Shown here in pieces: positions 25,772-33,359 of a DNA stretch of 64,000 nt (positions within the stretch are counted from its first letter, which is position 1; every line of letters begins with the position of its first letter). The notes under the pieces are model-generated. The model was not told the DNA's origin and did no database searches. It worked only from the letters and a program-made list of their open reading frames with translations. Both the position numbers and the translations under genes were made by a program. The stretch lies in assembly GCF_946478785.1 (NCBI RefSeq), contig NZ_CAMLDD010000005.1, forward strand, positions 274,562 through 338,561, given 5' to 3'. The stretch comes from an uncultured Flavobacterium sp. Its GTDB lineage: Bacteria; Bacteroidota; Bacteroidia; Flavobacteriales; Flavobacteriaceae.

Positions 25772-26344
25772 TTACTGCTTAACTAAGGTTACAGGAGTTT
25801 CTGTAGGCAGGATTTGCTCTGCCATTTTTCCACCGGGACAACGTTTTATATCTATTACTTCACCATAAACATTTAGATTCAAAAGCATAGTTGTGGCGTT
25901 TACTTTTCTGACAAAGACCTGTCCGTTCCGCCCACAGGCCCAATTATCTCCTCCTGTATAATGAAGACTGTAATATTTAAGATCTTCGCCGAAAAATAAT
26001 CCTCTCATATGCGGTAGGGCTTTAGAGAGTCTTGTATCTTCAAGTGTAGACCCCATATTATCAACGATAAGATGGTGTATAATCAACAGGTCTTGGGAAC
26101 GACCTTTATTAATAGTTTCGGTTATTTTGGTAATAAAAAAAGTATAGGTTTTATTATTAATGGTTCCTTTCCAGGTCCCTATATATGGGGCAAATAAATT
26201 GTTTACATCTTTAAGGTAAGTACCAGATGGAATAGCTTTGTGTGCTGTCCTGTAATCAATGGCTTTTTCTACCGGTACAATGTTTTGTGCGCTACTTTGT
26301 AACGCAGATAACAGTAATATTGCTATAATGGCTATTTTTTTCAT
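25772..26344 (-). CDS. DUF6705-like small secreted protein, second subfamily, copy a
   Basis: 190 residues. Signal peptide MKKIAIIAILLLSALQSSAQ. The core DVNNLFAPYIGTWKGTINNKTYTFFITK is recognisably the same family as paralog 1, with HHLIVDNMGSTLEDTRLS, a single ACGRNGQVFVRKVNATTM block and the ending CPGGKMAEQILPTETPVTLVKQ. It is closely related to the gene at 26421 (both ends almost identical, middle variable). The two lie head to tail, 76 bp apart, and behind the silent cassette at 27005. Confidence 0.75.
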   Translation of the reverse strand: MKKIAIIAILLLSALQSSAQNIVPVEKAIDYRTAHKAIPSGTYLKDVNNLFAPYIGTWKGTINNKTYTFFITKITETINKGRSQDLLIIHHLIVDNMGSTLEDTRLSKALPHMRGLFFGEDLKYYSLHYTGGDNWACGRNGQVFVRKVNATTMLLNLNVYGEVIDIKRCPGGKMAEQILPTETPVTLVKQ

Positions 26345-26420
26345 ATATGTTTTTTAGATAAAAAAGTGTAAAACTAAACGAATTTGGTTTTACACTTTTT
26401 CTTTAAATCATCATTACTTT

Positions 26421-27014
26421 TTACTGCTTAACTAAGGTTACAGGAGTTTCTGTAGGCAGGATTTGCTCTGCCATCTTGCCTCCGGGACAACGTGTAAAAT
26501 TATACATATCTGGCTCTGGTTGAGGACTTAATCTTAACGATATTGTTGTAGCGTTTACTCTTTTGACAAATATTTGCCCTTTACGCCCGCATCTGGAATT
26601 TTCTCCTATATAACGAAGACTATAATAAGTTAAATCTTTAGAAAAATGCCATCCTCTCATGTGTGGTCGGGTTTTGGAGAGTCTTGTATCTTCAAGCGTA
26701 GACCCCATATTATCAACGATGAGATGGTGTATAATCAACACGTCTTCGGAACGACTATTACCTGTTTCGGTTATTTTGGTAATAAAAAAAGTATAGGTTT
26801 TATTGTTAATGGTTCCTTTCCAGATCCCTATATATGGGGCAAACAAATTGTTTACATCTTTAAGATAAGTATCTGCTGGAATACCTTTGTTTACTGTCCA
26901 GTAATCAATGGCTTTTTCTACCGGTACAATGTTTTGTGCTTTGCTTTGTAACGCAGATAAAAGCAGTATTGCTATAATGGTTATTTTTTTCATAATGTTT
27001 TTATTTAATTGCAT
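26421..27014 (-). CDS. DUF6705-like small secreted protein, second subfamily, copy b
   Basis: 197 residues from the ATG at 27014; an internal Met8 matches the start of the paralog at 25772 and could be the real one. Signal peptide ends at LQSKAQN. Core APYIGIWKGTINNKTYTFFITK, HHLIVDNMGSTLEDTRLS, SRCGRKGQIFVKRVNATT and the ending CPGGKMAEQILPTETPVTLVKQ. The start overlaps the stop of the preceding C-terminal cassette by 10 bp, suggesting translational coupling once the cassette is joined to an expressed N-terminal part. Confidence 0.75.
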   Translation of the reverse strand: MQLNKNIMKKITIIAILLLSALQSKAQNIVPVEKAIDYWTVNKGIPADTYLKDVNNLFAPYIGIWKGTINNKTYTFFITKITETGNSRSEDVLIIHHLIVDNMGSTLEDTRLSKTRPHMRGWHFSKDLTYYSLRYIGENSRCGRKGQIFVKRVNATTISLRLSPQPEPDMYNFTRCPGGKMAEQILPTETPVTLVKQ

Positions 27015-27874
27015 GGTGTTTTTTTAATTTGATTGTTGGTGTCTAATTCCAGTTTTGAAGCTCCTGCAGTCTCAATCTGATAGACGGCAATGTCTGTTAT
27101 TTTTAAAATATCTCTCAAAACAGCGAGTAAACCTGCTACACCATCATCATTTTGCTTCATTACGAGTTTATAAGCATCCTCATTTTCCTGAGTTTTTATT
27201 GCATCATAAATTTTATTAAAATTAACAGCGGTTAAATCATCCGGATTGCCAACATAACGCATTTGAAAACTTCCCAAGCGAGAGGTATTACCCACATATG
27301 TATTAGCAAAATTCAAACCGTTTGAGCGTGAATTGTAATTAAGTGCGTATACCTTTGCAATATCTTCAGCAGATGGCATTGGGTAACTTTCGTTTATGGT
27401 ACCTGTTACAGGATCCGTCCAATCGTTCATGTGCGCGTGGGTAAAATTTTCCATGGTAGATACATCATCCGGCATAGCAGCAGCCCTGATTCCGTTTATC
27501 TCCATTGGATGATATTCCCCTTTGTTGTCTTGCCAATACCCTGTTTCATTATGCTTGCTTAAAGTAGCTGAACTCTGCAGTTCTGTCATAATAGCTTTGT
27601 AATTTGCATCAGCCAATGCTTTTTTAATTTCATCACATGGATCTGGCAACGGATCTTGCACACATTCACAATTTACCAAACTATAACCGGCAGAACAAAC
27701 TGTTTTATTGGTGCAGGGTATTGTTGAAACACTACAAACACTATTATCCGCACTAGATACATCATCATTACAATCCAGTCCTTGTGTCATGGTGTGTGTC
27801 CAATCAAGACCGGGACTGCTTGTGGCCCCTTGCACAGCTGCGTGATAACCATCGCTGTCGTTGTCCAGAAACCA
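27005..27874 (-). pseudogene. Silent C-terminal cassette of the large secreted protein, open frame, divergent version
   Basis: 290 codons remain open, from WFLDNDSDGYH to KKTPCN, corresponding to residues 298-589 of the large protein. A TAA lies two codons before the Trp, and there is no signal peptide or good start, so it is probably not made on its own. The linker CTNKTVCSAGYSLVNCECV and both ends of the domain match the full gene closely, but the middle is clearly different. Still conserved are PME, HAHMNDW, PMPSAEDIAKVY and LRDILKITDIA. This is what one expects of an alternative cassette rather than of simple decay. Confidence 0.75.
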
Positions 27875-27897
27875 GTATTATTGTTATTTTTCTCAAT

Positions 27898-27928
27898 AAA
27901 AACCCACAGTTGTAAAAGCTGTGGGTTT
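27898..27928 (-). terminator. Hairpin terminator, array copy 3
   Basis: On the minus strand AAACCCACAGC pairs with CTGTGGGTTT around a short loop, then a T-rich stretch. It follows the small gene at 28035. Confidence 0.75.
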
Positions 27929-27934
27929 GGACTT

Positions 27935-28035
27935 AAATTTAGAAAACTTTTACTGCTTGGTTAGCGGAATTTATTCTGTAGGTAAGAATGCCTGCACTAA
28001 CGATTGAAAAATAAGTTTTCGCCATCGGAATTAAT
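27935..28035 (-). repeat. Conserved spacer with vestigial gene end, copy 2
   Basis: Nearly identical to 23422-23520 and 28840-28940, and holds the same decayed LPTE...LTKQ gene ending on the minus strand. Confidence 0.7.
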
Positions 28036-28631
28036 TACTGTTTATTTAAAATTAAATCAACATTTTCAGGAAAAAAAGATTTGACACGATTTCCGCCAGG
28101 GCATTCGTCTTTGCGTCGAAGATCTAAAGGATTTCGCGAATATCTAAATCGCATAGTTGTTGGACTTACTGATTTTAGCCTGATCCAACCTTTGTTTCCA
28201 CAGCGTGAATTATTACCCCAATAATCAAGGGCGTAATCAGAAAGGTCTTTTGTGAAACAATCACCTTTTATATAAATTCTACTGGTATTTCGGGTATCTT
28301 CTAGTATGACACCTGTGCTATTATCAACTATATAATGACGAACTTCTAATTCATCAATCAAAATACCGTAAGAATTTGTTGTGATTTTTGTGACATAAAA
28401 AGTGTACGTCTTATTATCTATACTTCCCTGCCAAGTGCCTATGAAAGGATCCATCAAGTGGTTTACATCCTTTAAATAAGTACCGTCAGCCATACCTCCT
28501 TTACCTGATTCTATATAATCAATATGTTTCTCTACAGGTATTATGGTTTGTGCTTTTGTTTGTCCTACAAATAATAAGAGCAAGGCTAGTATATATGTAT
28601 TTTTTATGGTGTTCCATTTTATTTGTTGCAT
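28035..28631 (-). CDS. DUF6705-like small secreted protein, array paralog 5
   Basis: 198 residues. The first half is almost identical to the gene at 23516 (DPFIGTWQGSIDNKTYTFYVTK). The middle (RHYIVDNSTGVILEDTRN, YIKGDCF) matches the gene at 24234, and the end (KSFFPENVDLILNKQ) matches the gene at 28940. It is therefore a mosaic of its neighbours. Signal peptide to VGQTKAQT. Cysteines at GDCF, SRCGNKG and DECPGG are shared with the family. The start overlaps a miniature remnant by 13 bp. Confidence 0.75.
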   Translation of the reverse strand: MQQIKWNTIKNTYILALLLLFVGQTKAQTIIPVEKHIDYIESGKGGMADGTYLKDVNHLMDPFIGTWQGSIDNKTYTFYVTKITTNSYGILIDELEVRHYIVDNSTGVILEDTRNTSRIYIKGDCFTKDLSDYALDYWGNNSRCGNKGWIRLKSVSPTTMRFRYSRNPLDLRRKDECPGGNRVKSFFPENVDLILNKQ

Positions 28632-28816
28632 GGTGTTTCTTTTATTTGATTGTTTGCATCTAGCTCTATTTTTTTTGCCCCGGTATCATCTACCTGATAC
28701 AAAGCAATATCTGTAATTTTTAAAGTGTCCCGCATAAAAATAAAAAATCCGTTCATATCACCGTCGTTGTCCAGAAACCAGTATTATAGCTTTTTTTCAA
28801 CAAAAAACCACAGCTT
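28401..28816. repeat. Long direct repeat, second copy
   Basis: Partner of 23882-24297 at an offset of 4519 bp, one mismatch noticed by eye. Confidence 0.85.
28619..28780 (-). pseudogene. Miniature remnant of the large C-terminal cassette, copy 2
   Basis: Identical in layout to 24100-24261: WFLDNDGDMNG joined to FMRDTLKITDIALYQVD and ending KETPCNK, with the last 13 bp overlapping the next small gene. Because it lies inside the long direct repeat it was copied together with the flanks. Confidence 0.8.
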
Positions 28817-28834
28817 GTTACGGCTGTGGGTTTT
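28802..28834 (-). terminator. Hairpin terminator, array copy 4
   Basis: On the minus strand AAAACCCACAGCCG pairs with GCTGTGGTTTTTT; it lies downstream of the small gene at 28940 and its spacer. Confidence 0.8.
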
Positions 28835-28839
28835 GTCCT

Positions 28840-28940
28840 AAATTTAGAAAACTTTTACTGCTTGGTTAGCGGAATTTATTCTGTAGGTAAGAATGCTTGC
28901 ACTAACGATTGAAAAATAAGTTTTCGCCATCGGAATCAAT
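28840..28940 (-). repeat. Conserved spacer with vestigial gene end, copy 3
   Basis: Third copy of the spacer at 23422-23520, with the same decayed LPTE...LTKQ ending. Confidence 0.7.
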
Positions 28941-29509
28941 TACTGTTTATTTAAAATTAAATCAACATTTTCAGGAAAAAGAGATTTGACACGCTTTCCT
29001 CCAGGGCACTCCTCTCTGGGAGCAAGATCTAAAGGATTCCATGAGTAAGAAAAACGCATACTTGTAGGGCTTAATGATTTTATCCTAATCCAACCTTGAT
29101 TTCCACAGCGTGAATTTTCGCCCCAATAATTAAGTACGTAAGTAGAACGGTCTTTCTCGAAGTAATCCCCAGATATGTCAACATCACTAGTGTTTCGGGT
29201 GTCTTCAAGTATGACTCCCGTATTATTATCAACTATGTAGTGCCTAGCATTTAATTTATCCCGGGTTATACTATAAGCAGTTTTTGTTTGTTTTGTGATA
29301 TAAAAAAAGTAGGTTTTATTGTCTAAACTGCCCTGCCAGATACCTATTAAAGGATCTAGTAAATGGTTTACATCTTTTAAATATGTGCCATCAGGAAAAC
29401 CATCGCCTAATTCCCTTTTATCAATACAATTTTCTAAGGGTACAATATTTTGTGCTTTTGTTTGCCCTAAAAATAATAGGAATAAGGCTAATATATAAAT
29501 GTTTTTCAT
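28940..29509 (-). CDS. DUF6705-like small secreted protein, partner of the full-length large gene
   Basis: 189 residues. Signal peptide MKNIYILALFLLFLGQTKAQ. Core DPLIGIWQGSLDNKTYFFYITK, RHYIVDNNTGVILEDTRN, SRCGNQGWIRIKSLSPTSMRF and the ending ECPGGKRVKSLFPENVDLILNKQ. It starts 10 bp after the stop of the 589-residue gene without overlap, unlike the overlapping pairs in the silent cassettes. If the large protein has a harmful domain, this secreted or periplasmic protein would be its natural neutraliser; no direct evidence. Confidence 0.78.
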   Translation of the reverse strand: MKNIYILALFLLFLGQTKAQNIVPLENCIDKRELGDGFPDGTYLKDVNHLLDPLIGIWQGSLDNKTYFFYITKQTKTAYSITRDKLNARHYIVDNNTGVILEDTRNTSDVDISGDYFEKDRSTYVLNYWGENSRCGNQGWIRIKSLSPTSMRFSYSWNPLDLAPREECPGGKRVKSLFPENVDLILNKQ

Positions 29510-29519
29510 TGCTTTAAGT

Positions 29520-31289
29520 TTAGTTACAAGGGGTTTCTTTTAGTTGGTTGTTTGAGTCTAATGCTAATTTTTTAGAACCTTTTTCATCTACCTGATACAG
29601 CTCGATATCTGTTATTTTCAAAATGTCTCGTATAAAAAGAAGTAGTGCTTCAATTTGCTTTGTTCTATCTTTATCTGCAAATTCTATAAATTTATTTTTA
29701 TTTTCATTTGTATCAATTGCATCTGCTTTTGCTTTGAGTTCCTCCCACGACAGATTGGCTGCCTGCCCTGTGTAGCGCAACTGAAAATACCCAAGACGAT
29801 TTATAACACCGCTGTAATTATTTCCCGGATCTGTACCCATAGCACGAACTCTATGATAATCCTTATATACATCTGCAATATCTGTTGGTGAAGGCATTGG
29901 GAAAACAGTATTAATTGAACCCGTTGCTGGATTTACCCATTTATTCATGTGCACGTGGTTGGTGTTTTGATATCCTCCTGATCCATAAGGCACAAAAACA
30001 CCTGGCTCACCTTCAAATACTTCCATCGGTTTGTAATTACCATCTTTGTCCTGATAAAAACCTGTTTCCTGATTCAAATCAAGTTTTTTTTGATCTTTAA
30101 GATTTACCAGCATTTCCTTGAATTTTGCATCAGCCAATGCTTTTTTAATTTCGTCACACGGATCAGGCAATGGATCTTGCACACACTCGCAATTTACCAA
30201 ACTATAACCAGCAGAACAAACTGTTTTATTGGTACATGGAGTTGGAGTAGCAACACTACAAACACTATTATCCGCACTAAACAAATTATCATTACAATCG
30301 TTTCCTTTTGTCATCACACTTGTCCATTTAGGACCGGGGCTGATTGTCTGCCTTTTGCCCTCTGCATGGTAACCGTCACCATCCTTGTCCAGAAACCAGA
30401 TTATTAGGGGTAAAGCACCACTGCAATCAGAGGTTTTTGTGGCATCTTTGTCATTGCAATCCAGTCCATTTGTGGAAGAATCCCAAAATGCACCAGGGTG
30501 GCGCGCCTTATCTTGGGTGTAGCTATGGTAGCCGTCGCCGTCGAAGTCCATATACCAGGTGTAGGTTATTTGTGCTGTACTAATAACAGTTACAGGGCTG
30601 TTATTAGGCAAAATAGTTATACCTGCTGATACTCCTGATTCATTTATATAATAAGCTTGCCCTGTAGGAAAGCCACTAGAATCATAAGTAAAAGGAGTTG
30701 TTGTTGTACCTGTACTTCCTGAACTACTGGAACCTCCTGTTGTTGTCGCACTGCTGCTTTCATAATTAGTAATTCTATAGTACATTCCTACTCTATATCT
30801 ACTGTCACTGCTATTAGGGGTAAAATAATGCATGTCATGCCCCTTCTTCTTATCTGTTAGTATAAATATCGTTCCTGTATGTTTTTTACCATCAGATGTT
30901 GTAACAACATAATTGGCTTTATATTTAAAACCAAACTTCTCGTCTATCAAAACTTGTCTGTACGCATCAAATTGTTTTTTTGTCATTGGTTTTTCACCAT
31001 ACTTTTTAGTACTCGAAGCAGGAGATTTCCCTTGTGCTTGTGCATCCGCTATTGCTATTGCTTCTGCTCTTGCAAGTGCTTCTGCTTTTAATTTCGCAAC
31101 TGCTTCGTCCATTGCCATTTGCGCTTGCCCTTCTGCTATTTGGTTCAACCAGGCTCTATAAGCAAGATCTGCAGCGTTTGCACGAACAACAACCTCATTT
31201 AGGGACCCTCCGTTCGTAGTCTGTGCATATCCCATCATAGTACTCAATATTGCTACAATACAAAGGTACCTTTTTATAATTTTTCGCAT
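29520..31289 (-). CDS. Large secreted protein with DGDGYH/DCND motifs and a variable C-terminal domain
   Basis: 589 residues; the only full-length copy in the array. Signal peptide to MGYAQ (1-23). An Ala-rich helical stretch follows (about 40-95, LAYRAWLNQIAEG to AIADAQAQG), then a compact domain (100-180) and a Ser/Gly/Thr linker (about 180-200). Two MopE-like metal-binding units come next, each DGDGYH ... DCND (about 248-345), a Cys-rich linker CTNKTVCSAGYSLVNCECV (about 350-372) and a 215-residue C-terminal domain. That domain has Glu423 (PME), His445-x-His447 (NHVHMNKW) and Ser467-x-x-Asp470 (PMPSPTDI), reminiscent of a JAMM metallopeptidase pattern with a longer spacing. The homology shared with silent cassettes begins sharply at Trp298. 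Function unknown; a toxin or variable surface antigen is inference. Confidence 0.75.
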   Translation of the reverse strand: MRKIIKRYLCIVAILSTMMGYAQTTNGGSLNEVVVRANAADLAYRAWLNQIAEGQAQMAMDEAVAKLKAEALARAEAIAIADAQAQGKSPASSTKKYGEKPMTKKQFDAYRQVLIDEKFGFKYKANYVVTTSDGKKHTGTIFILTDKKKGHDMHYFTPNSSDSRYRVGMYYRITNYESSSATTTGGSSSSGSTGTTTTPFTYDSSGFPTGQAYYINESGVSAGITILPNNSPVTVISTAQITYTWYMDFDGDGYHSYTQDKARHPGAFWDSSTNGLDCNDKDATKTSDCSGALPLIIWFLDKDGDGYHAEGKRQTISPGPKWTSVMTKGNDCNDNLFSADNSVCSVATPTPCTNKTVCSAGYSLVNCECVQDPLPDPCDEIKKALADAKFKEMLVNLKDQKKLDLNQETGFYQDKDGNYKPMEVFEGEPGVFVPYGSGGYQNTNHVHMNKWVNPATGSINTVFPMPSPTDIADVYKDYHRVRAMGTDPGNNYSGVINRLGYFQLRYTGQAANLSWEELKAKADAIDTNENKNKFIEFADKDRTKQIEALLLFIRDILKITDIELYQVDEKGSKKLALDSNNQLKETPCN

Positions 31290-31295
31290 CCTTTT

Positions 31296-32828
31296 TTATT
31301 GTTTAATTAAAATTCGGGAATAGATCTGGCTGCCTGCTGCGACCTTCACGATATACATTCCGGCTTTAAGTTTGGCTCCGTCCAGCGTGTAGTGGTGTTC
31401 TCCGGCGGTTTGCATAATGCCCGGCTCCAGGGTTATGGGTGCGGGGTTTCCGGTAAGGTCATATACGTTTACGCTTACCATGGCAGGGGCATCGAGGGTG
31501 TATGCTATCAGGGCATCGTTTACAAACGGGTTGGGGTACAGGGCAATAAACTGGTCTTTTTGCTGGCTTAAGGCCAGGAGTTCGCTATCGGTCAGTTCTT
31601 CGTCATCGCCTTCTTCCCATTGTTTCAGGATAATGCGCATCGGCGGTCCCGGCTCTTTCAATATTGGATTATAGGTTTCGAGGTGGCCTGTCAGGTAGGT
31701 CTTTTTGTTGATGGTTTTAAACTCCACCTGGGTCGACAGCACCTGGTAGTCTATGGTTTTTATGTTGGGATCGTCGCTGAAGGGCCAGTCAAAAATCATT
31801 TTCAATTGGTCAAAATACAATGTGTTATCCTCCCATATTGCGGTGGACTGGCTCTTGGTTTTGTTGATTTCCCATTTGGCGTTTATCTTGCCTTTTTGTT
31901 CAGCAAACTCACACTGCAGCGGTAATACCTGCATGATTTGCTTGCCTGACCATTCCAGTTCTGTCAATTTTCCTTTCCATTTGCCGTTCAGGTATTTGGC
32001 CTTAAGGGCCTTGCCGTGAACTTGTTTGTCTTCCCATGTGCCGTTTACGATTTTCTCTTTAAGGTTTAGTCTATGAATTTGCGGTCCTGGCGTTTCGATG
32101 GTCAGTTTCTTGATGACCTCTTGTGCAATGGCAGTGTTTTGAGGTGTTTCTGTTTCTTTGAGCTGGTTGTCGGTTGCGGCATCTGCCTTTTCCATGTCGT
32201 GGTTGGCAATGTGTTTTAAGAGTTGCCTGCTGCCGGGGGTATTGCTTTGAGTGTAATACTGGATGGCTTTTTGGGTATCTTTAGGAACGCCAAGCCCAAA
32301 ATAATAGCAGTTGCCCAACCAGTATTTTGCCATAGGATCAGGTGACCGTTCAAACCACGCATGTGCGGCTTCGTAGTTTTGTGGCGCCCCCAATCCTTTT
32401 AAAGCGATGCAACCCATAAGATAACCCGCTTTTGGATGGTTGTTTTCCGATGCCCGGCACAGCCAAAGGAGCGATTGGACAAAATCAATCTTGCAGCCGA
32501 TACCCGACCGGTAAAAAACACCAACAAGATATTGGGCTTCTACATGTTCCCGAGAAGCTGCATGCATCATGTACCTGAAGGCCTCTTTTTCATCTTTTTC
32601 GACTCCCAAACCGTTAAGGAGCATATTGGCCGAGAGGAATATGGACTCAGCATCTCCCTGCCCGGCACATTCCTGCAGAGCAGCATATACTTTTGCATAA
32701 TCGGGTTTTGTCTTGGCAGTGCCTGATAAATACGTTTGGGCCAGTTTGACTGCTTCTGCACAATCGTTTTGTGCAAAGCCAATAAGGCCAGACAGACAGC
32801 CAAAGGCTGCGAGTAATTTTTTTCTCAT
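31296..32828 (-). CDS. Sel1-repeat secreted protein with a type IX secretion C-terminal domain
   Basis: 510 residues. Signal peptide MRKKLLAAFGCLSGLIGFAQ. Residues about 40-200 are Sel1/TPR-like repeats (SANMLLNGLGVEKDEKEAF, VGVFYRSGIGC, GCIALKGLGAPQNYEAA, GNCYYFGLGVPKDTQKA). A beta-rich middle follows. The last ~80 residues are a T9SS sorting domain (ALYPNPFVNDALI, VYDLTGN, LKAGMYIVKV). The gene is visibly richer in G and C than its surroundings, suggesting transfer. It ends 6 bp before the 589-residue gene, so the two are one transcript, and it may take part in export or surface display. Partner role is inferred. Confidence 0.85.
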   Translation of the reverse strand: MRKKLLAAFGCLSGLIGFAQNDCAEAVKLAQTYLSGTAKTKPDYAKVYAALQECAGQGDAESIFLSANMLLNGLGVEKDEKEAFRYMMHAASREHVEAQYLVGVFYRSGIGCKIDFVQSLLWLCRASENNHPKAGYLMGCIALKGLGAPQNYEAAHAWFERSPDPMAKYWLGNCYYFGLGVPKDTQKAIQYYTQSNTPGSRQLLKHIANHDMEKADAATDNQLKETETPQNTAIAQEVIKKLTIETPGPQIHRLNLKEKIVNGTWEDKQVHGKALKAKYLNGKWKGKLTELEWSGKQIMQVLPLQCEFAEQKGKINAKWEINKTKSQSTAIWEDNTLYFDQLKMIFDWPFSDDPNIKTIDYQVLSTQVEFKTINKKTYLTGHLETYNPILKEPGPPMRIILKQWEEGDDEELTDSELLALSQQKDQFIALYPNPFVNDALIAYTLDAPAMVSVNVYDLTGNPAPITLEPGIMQTAGEHHYTLDGAKLKAGMYIVKVAAGSQIYSRILIKQ

Positions 32829-32871
32829 AATTTAAAAATTGGTTAATAGTTTATTAAATAGTTTCTTGTTA

Positions 32872-33008
32872 GAGCCTGTTTAAAATTTAAATTTGATTTG
32901 ACAGGTACTTTTTTTAAATTTAAATTCCTTAAAACCTTAGTAAATACAGTTAGAAAACAAATTAATTTTACACCCTAAAACTTTAATTTCTAAATTTTAA
33001 ACAGGCTC
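32872..33008. repeat. Inverted-repeat-bounded element, possible MITE
   Basis: A perfect 18-bp inverted repeat (GAGCCTGTTTAAAATTTA at 32872-32889 and its complement at 32991-33008) bounds 137 bp with no coding capacity. The stretch also carries a 23-bp direct repeat unit (32892-32914) that recurs at 33204-33226. In the rest of the 32829-33278 interval nothing else is recognised. Target-site duplication is not evident. Confidence 0.55.
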
Positions 33009-33278
33009 AAAGATTTTAAGTTTATTCCCATAAAGGCATTCATAGATTATTAAGCTTTGGCTCTCTGTATTATATAGAGGACCAACTTTATAAATTATAC
33101 TCAGTAAATAGAAAAAATAATCAGGAAAACCCTATAAATGGTGAATTCTTATAAATTTTAATTTTGAATGTACCTCTTATAAGACTCTTTTTAAAGGTTT
33201 TGATTTGATTTGACAGGTACTTTTTTGCATTTATATTTTGCAATAATTTATCTATAAAATGACACAAAATCAAAATCC

Positions 33279-33334
33279 ATCCATGTTTTTGATGTATTAG
33301 TCCATTTTGATCCATATATCTAATGCTATTTTTG
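33279..33334 (+). promoter_or_regulatory. Promoter and candidate regulator site of the inositol oxygenase operon
   Basis: ATCCATGTTT at 33279 and GTCCATTT at 33300 repeat the susC upstream half-sites with the same 21-bp step. TTTG at 33306-33309 and TATTTTTG at 33327-33334 match the Bacteroidota -33 and -7 consensus with a 17-bp gap. The ATG is 25 bp downstream. From GTCCATTT to the -7 box the distance is 27 bp, exactly as before susC. Confidence 0.7.
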
Positions 33335-33359
33335 TGATATAACTTTTAATTTAATCTTT

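Noticed and set aside
25419..25868. 149-codon plus-strand frame
   Set aside because: It lies antisense across a cassette and the next small gene, with repetitive composition and no start context; shadow of the minus-strand sequence.
23384..28834. CRISPR array formed by the four hairpins
   Set aside because: The hairpins lie 0.9 to 2.3 kb apart and follow genes; they are terminators of repeated cassettes.
31034..31219. Leucine-rich plus-strand frames opposite the Ala-rich helix
   Set aside because: Antisense of an Ala/Gln-rich coding stretch; low-complexity artefact.
29520..31289. Calling the large protein a proven polymorphic toxin
   Set aside because: No known toxin motif is certain, and the cassette ends are conserved; kept as a hypothesis only.
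33121..33315. 64-codon minus-strand frame before the inositol oxygenase gene
   Set aside because: AT-rich, no family resemblance, and it covers the promoter of the opposite gene.
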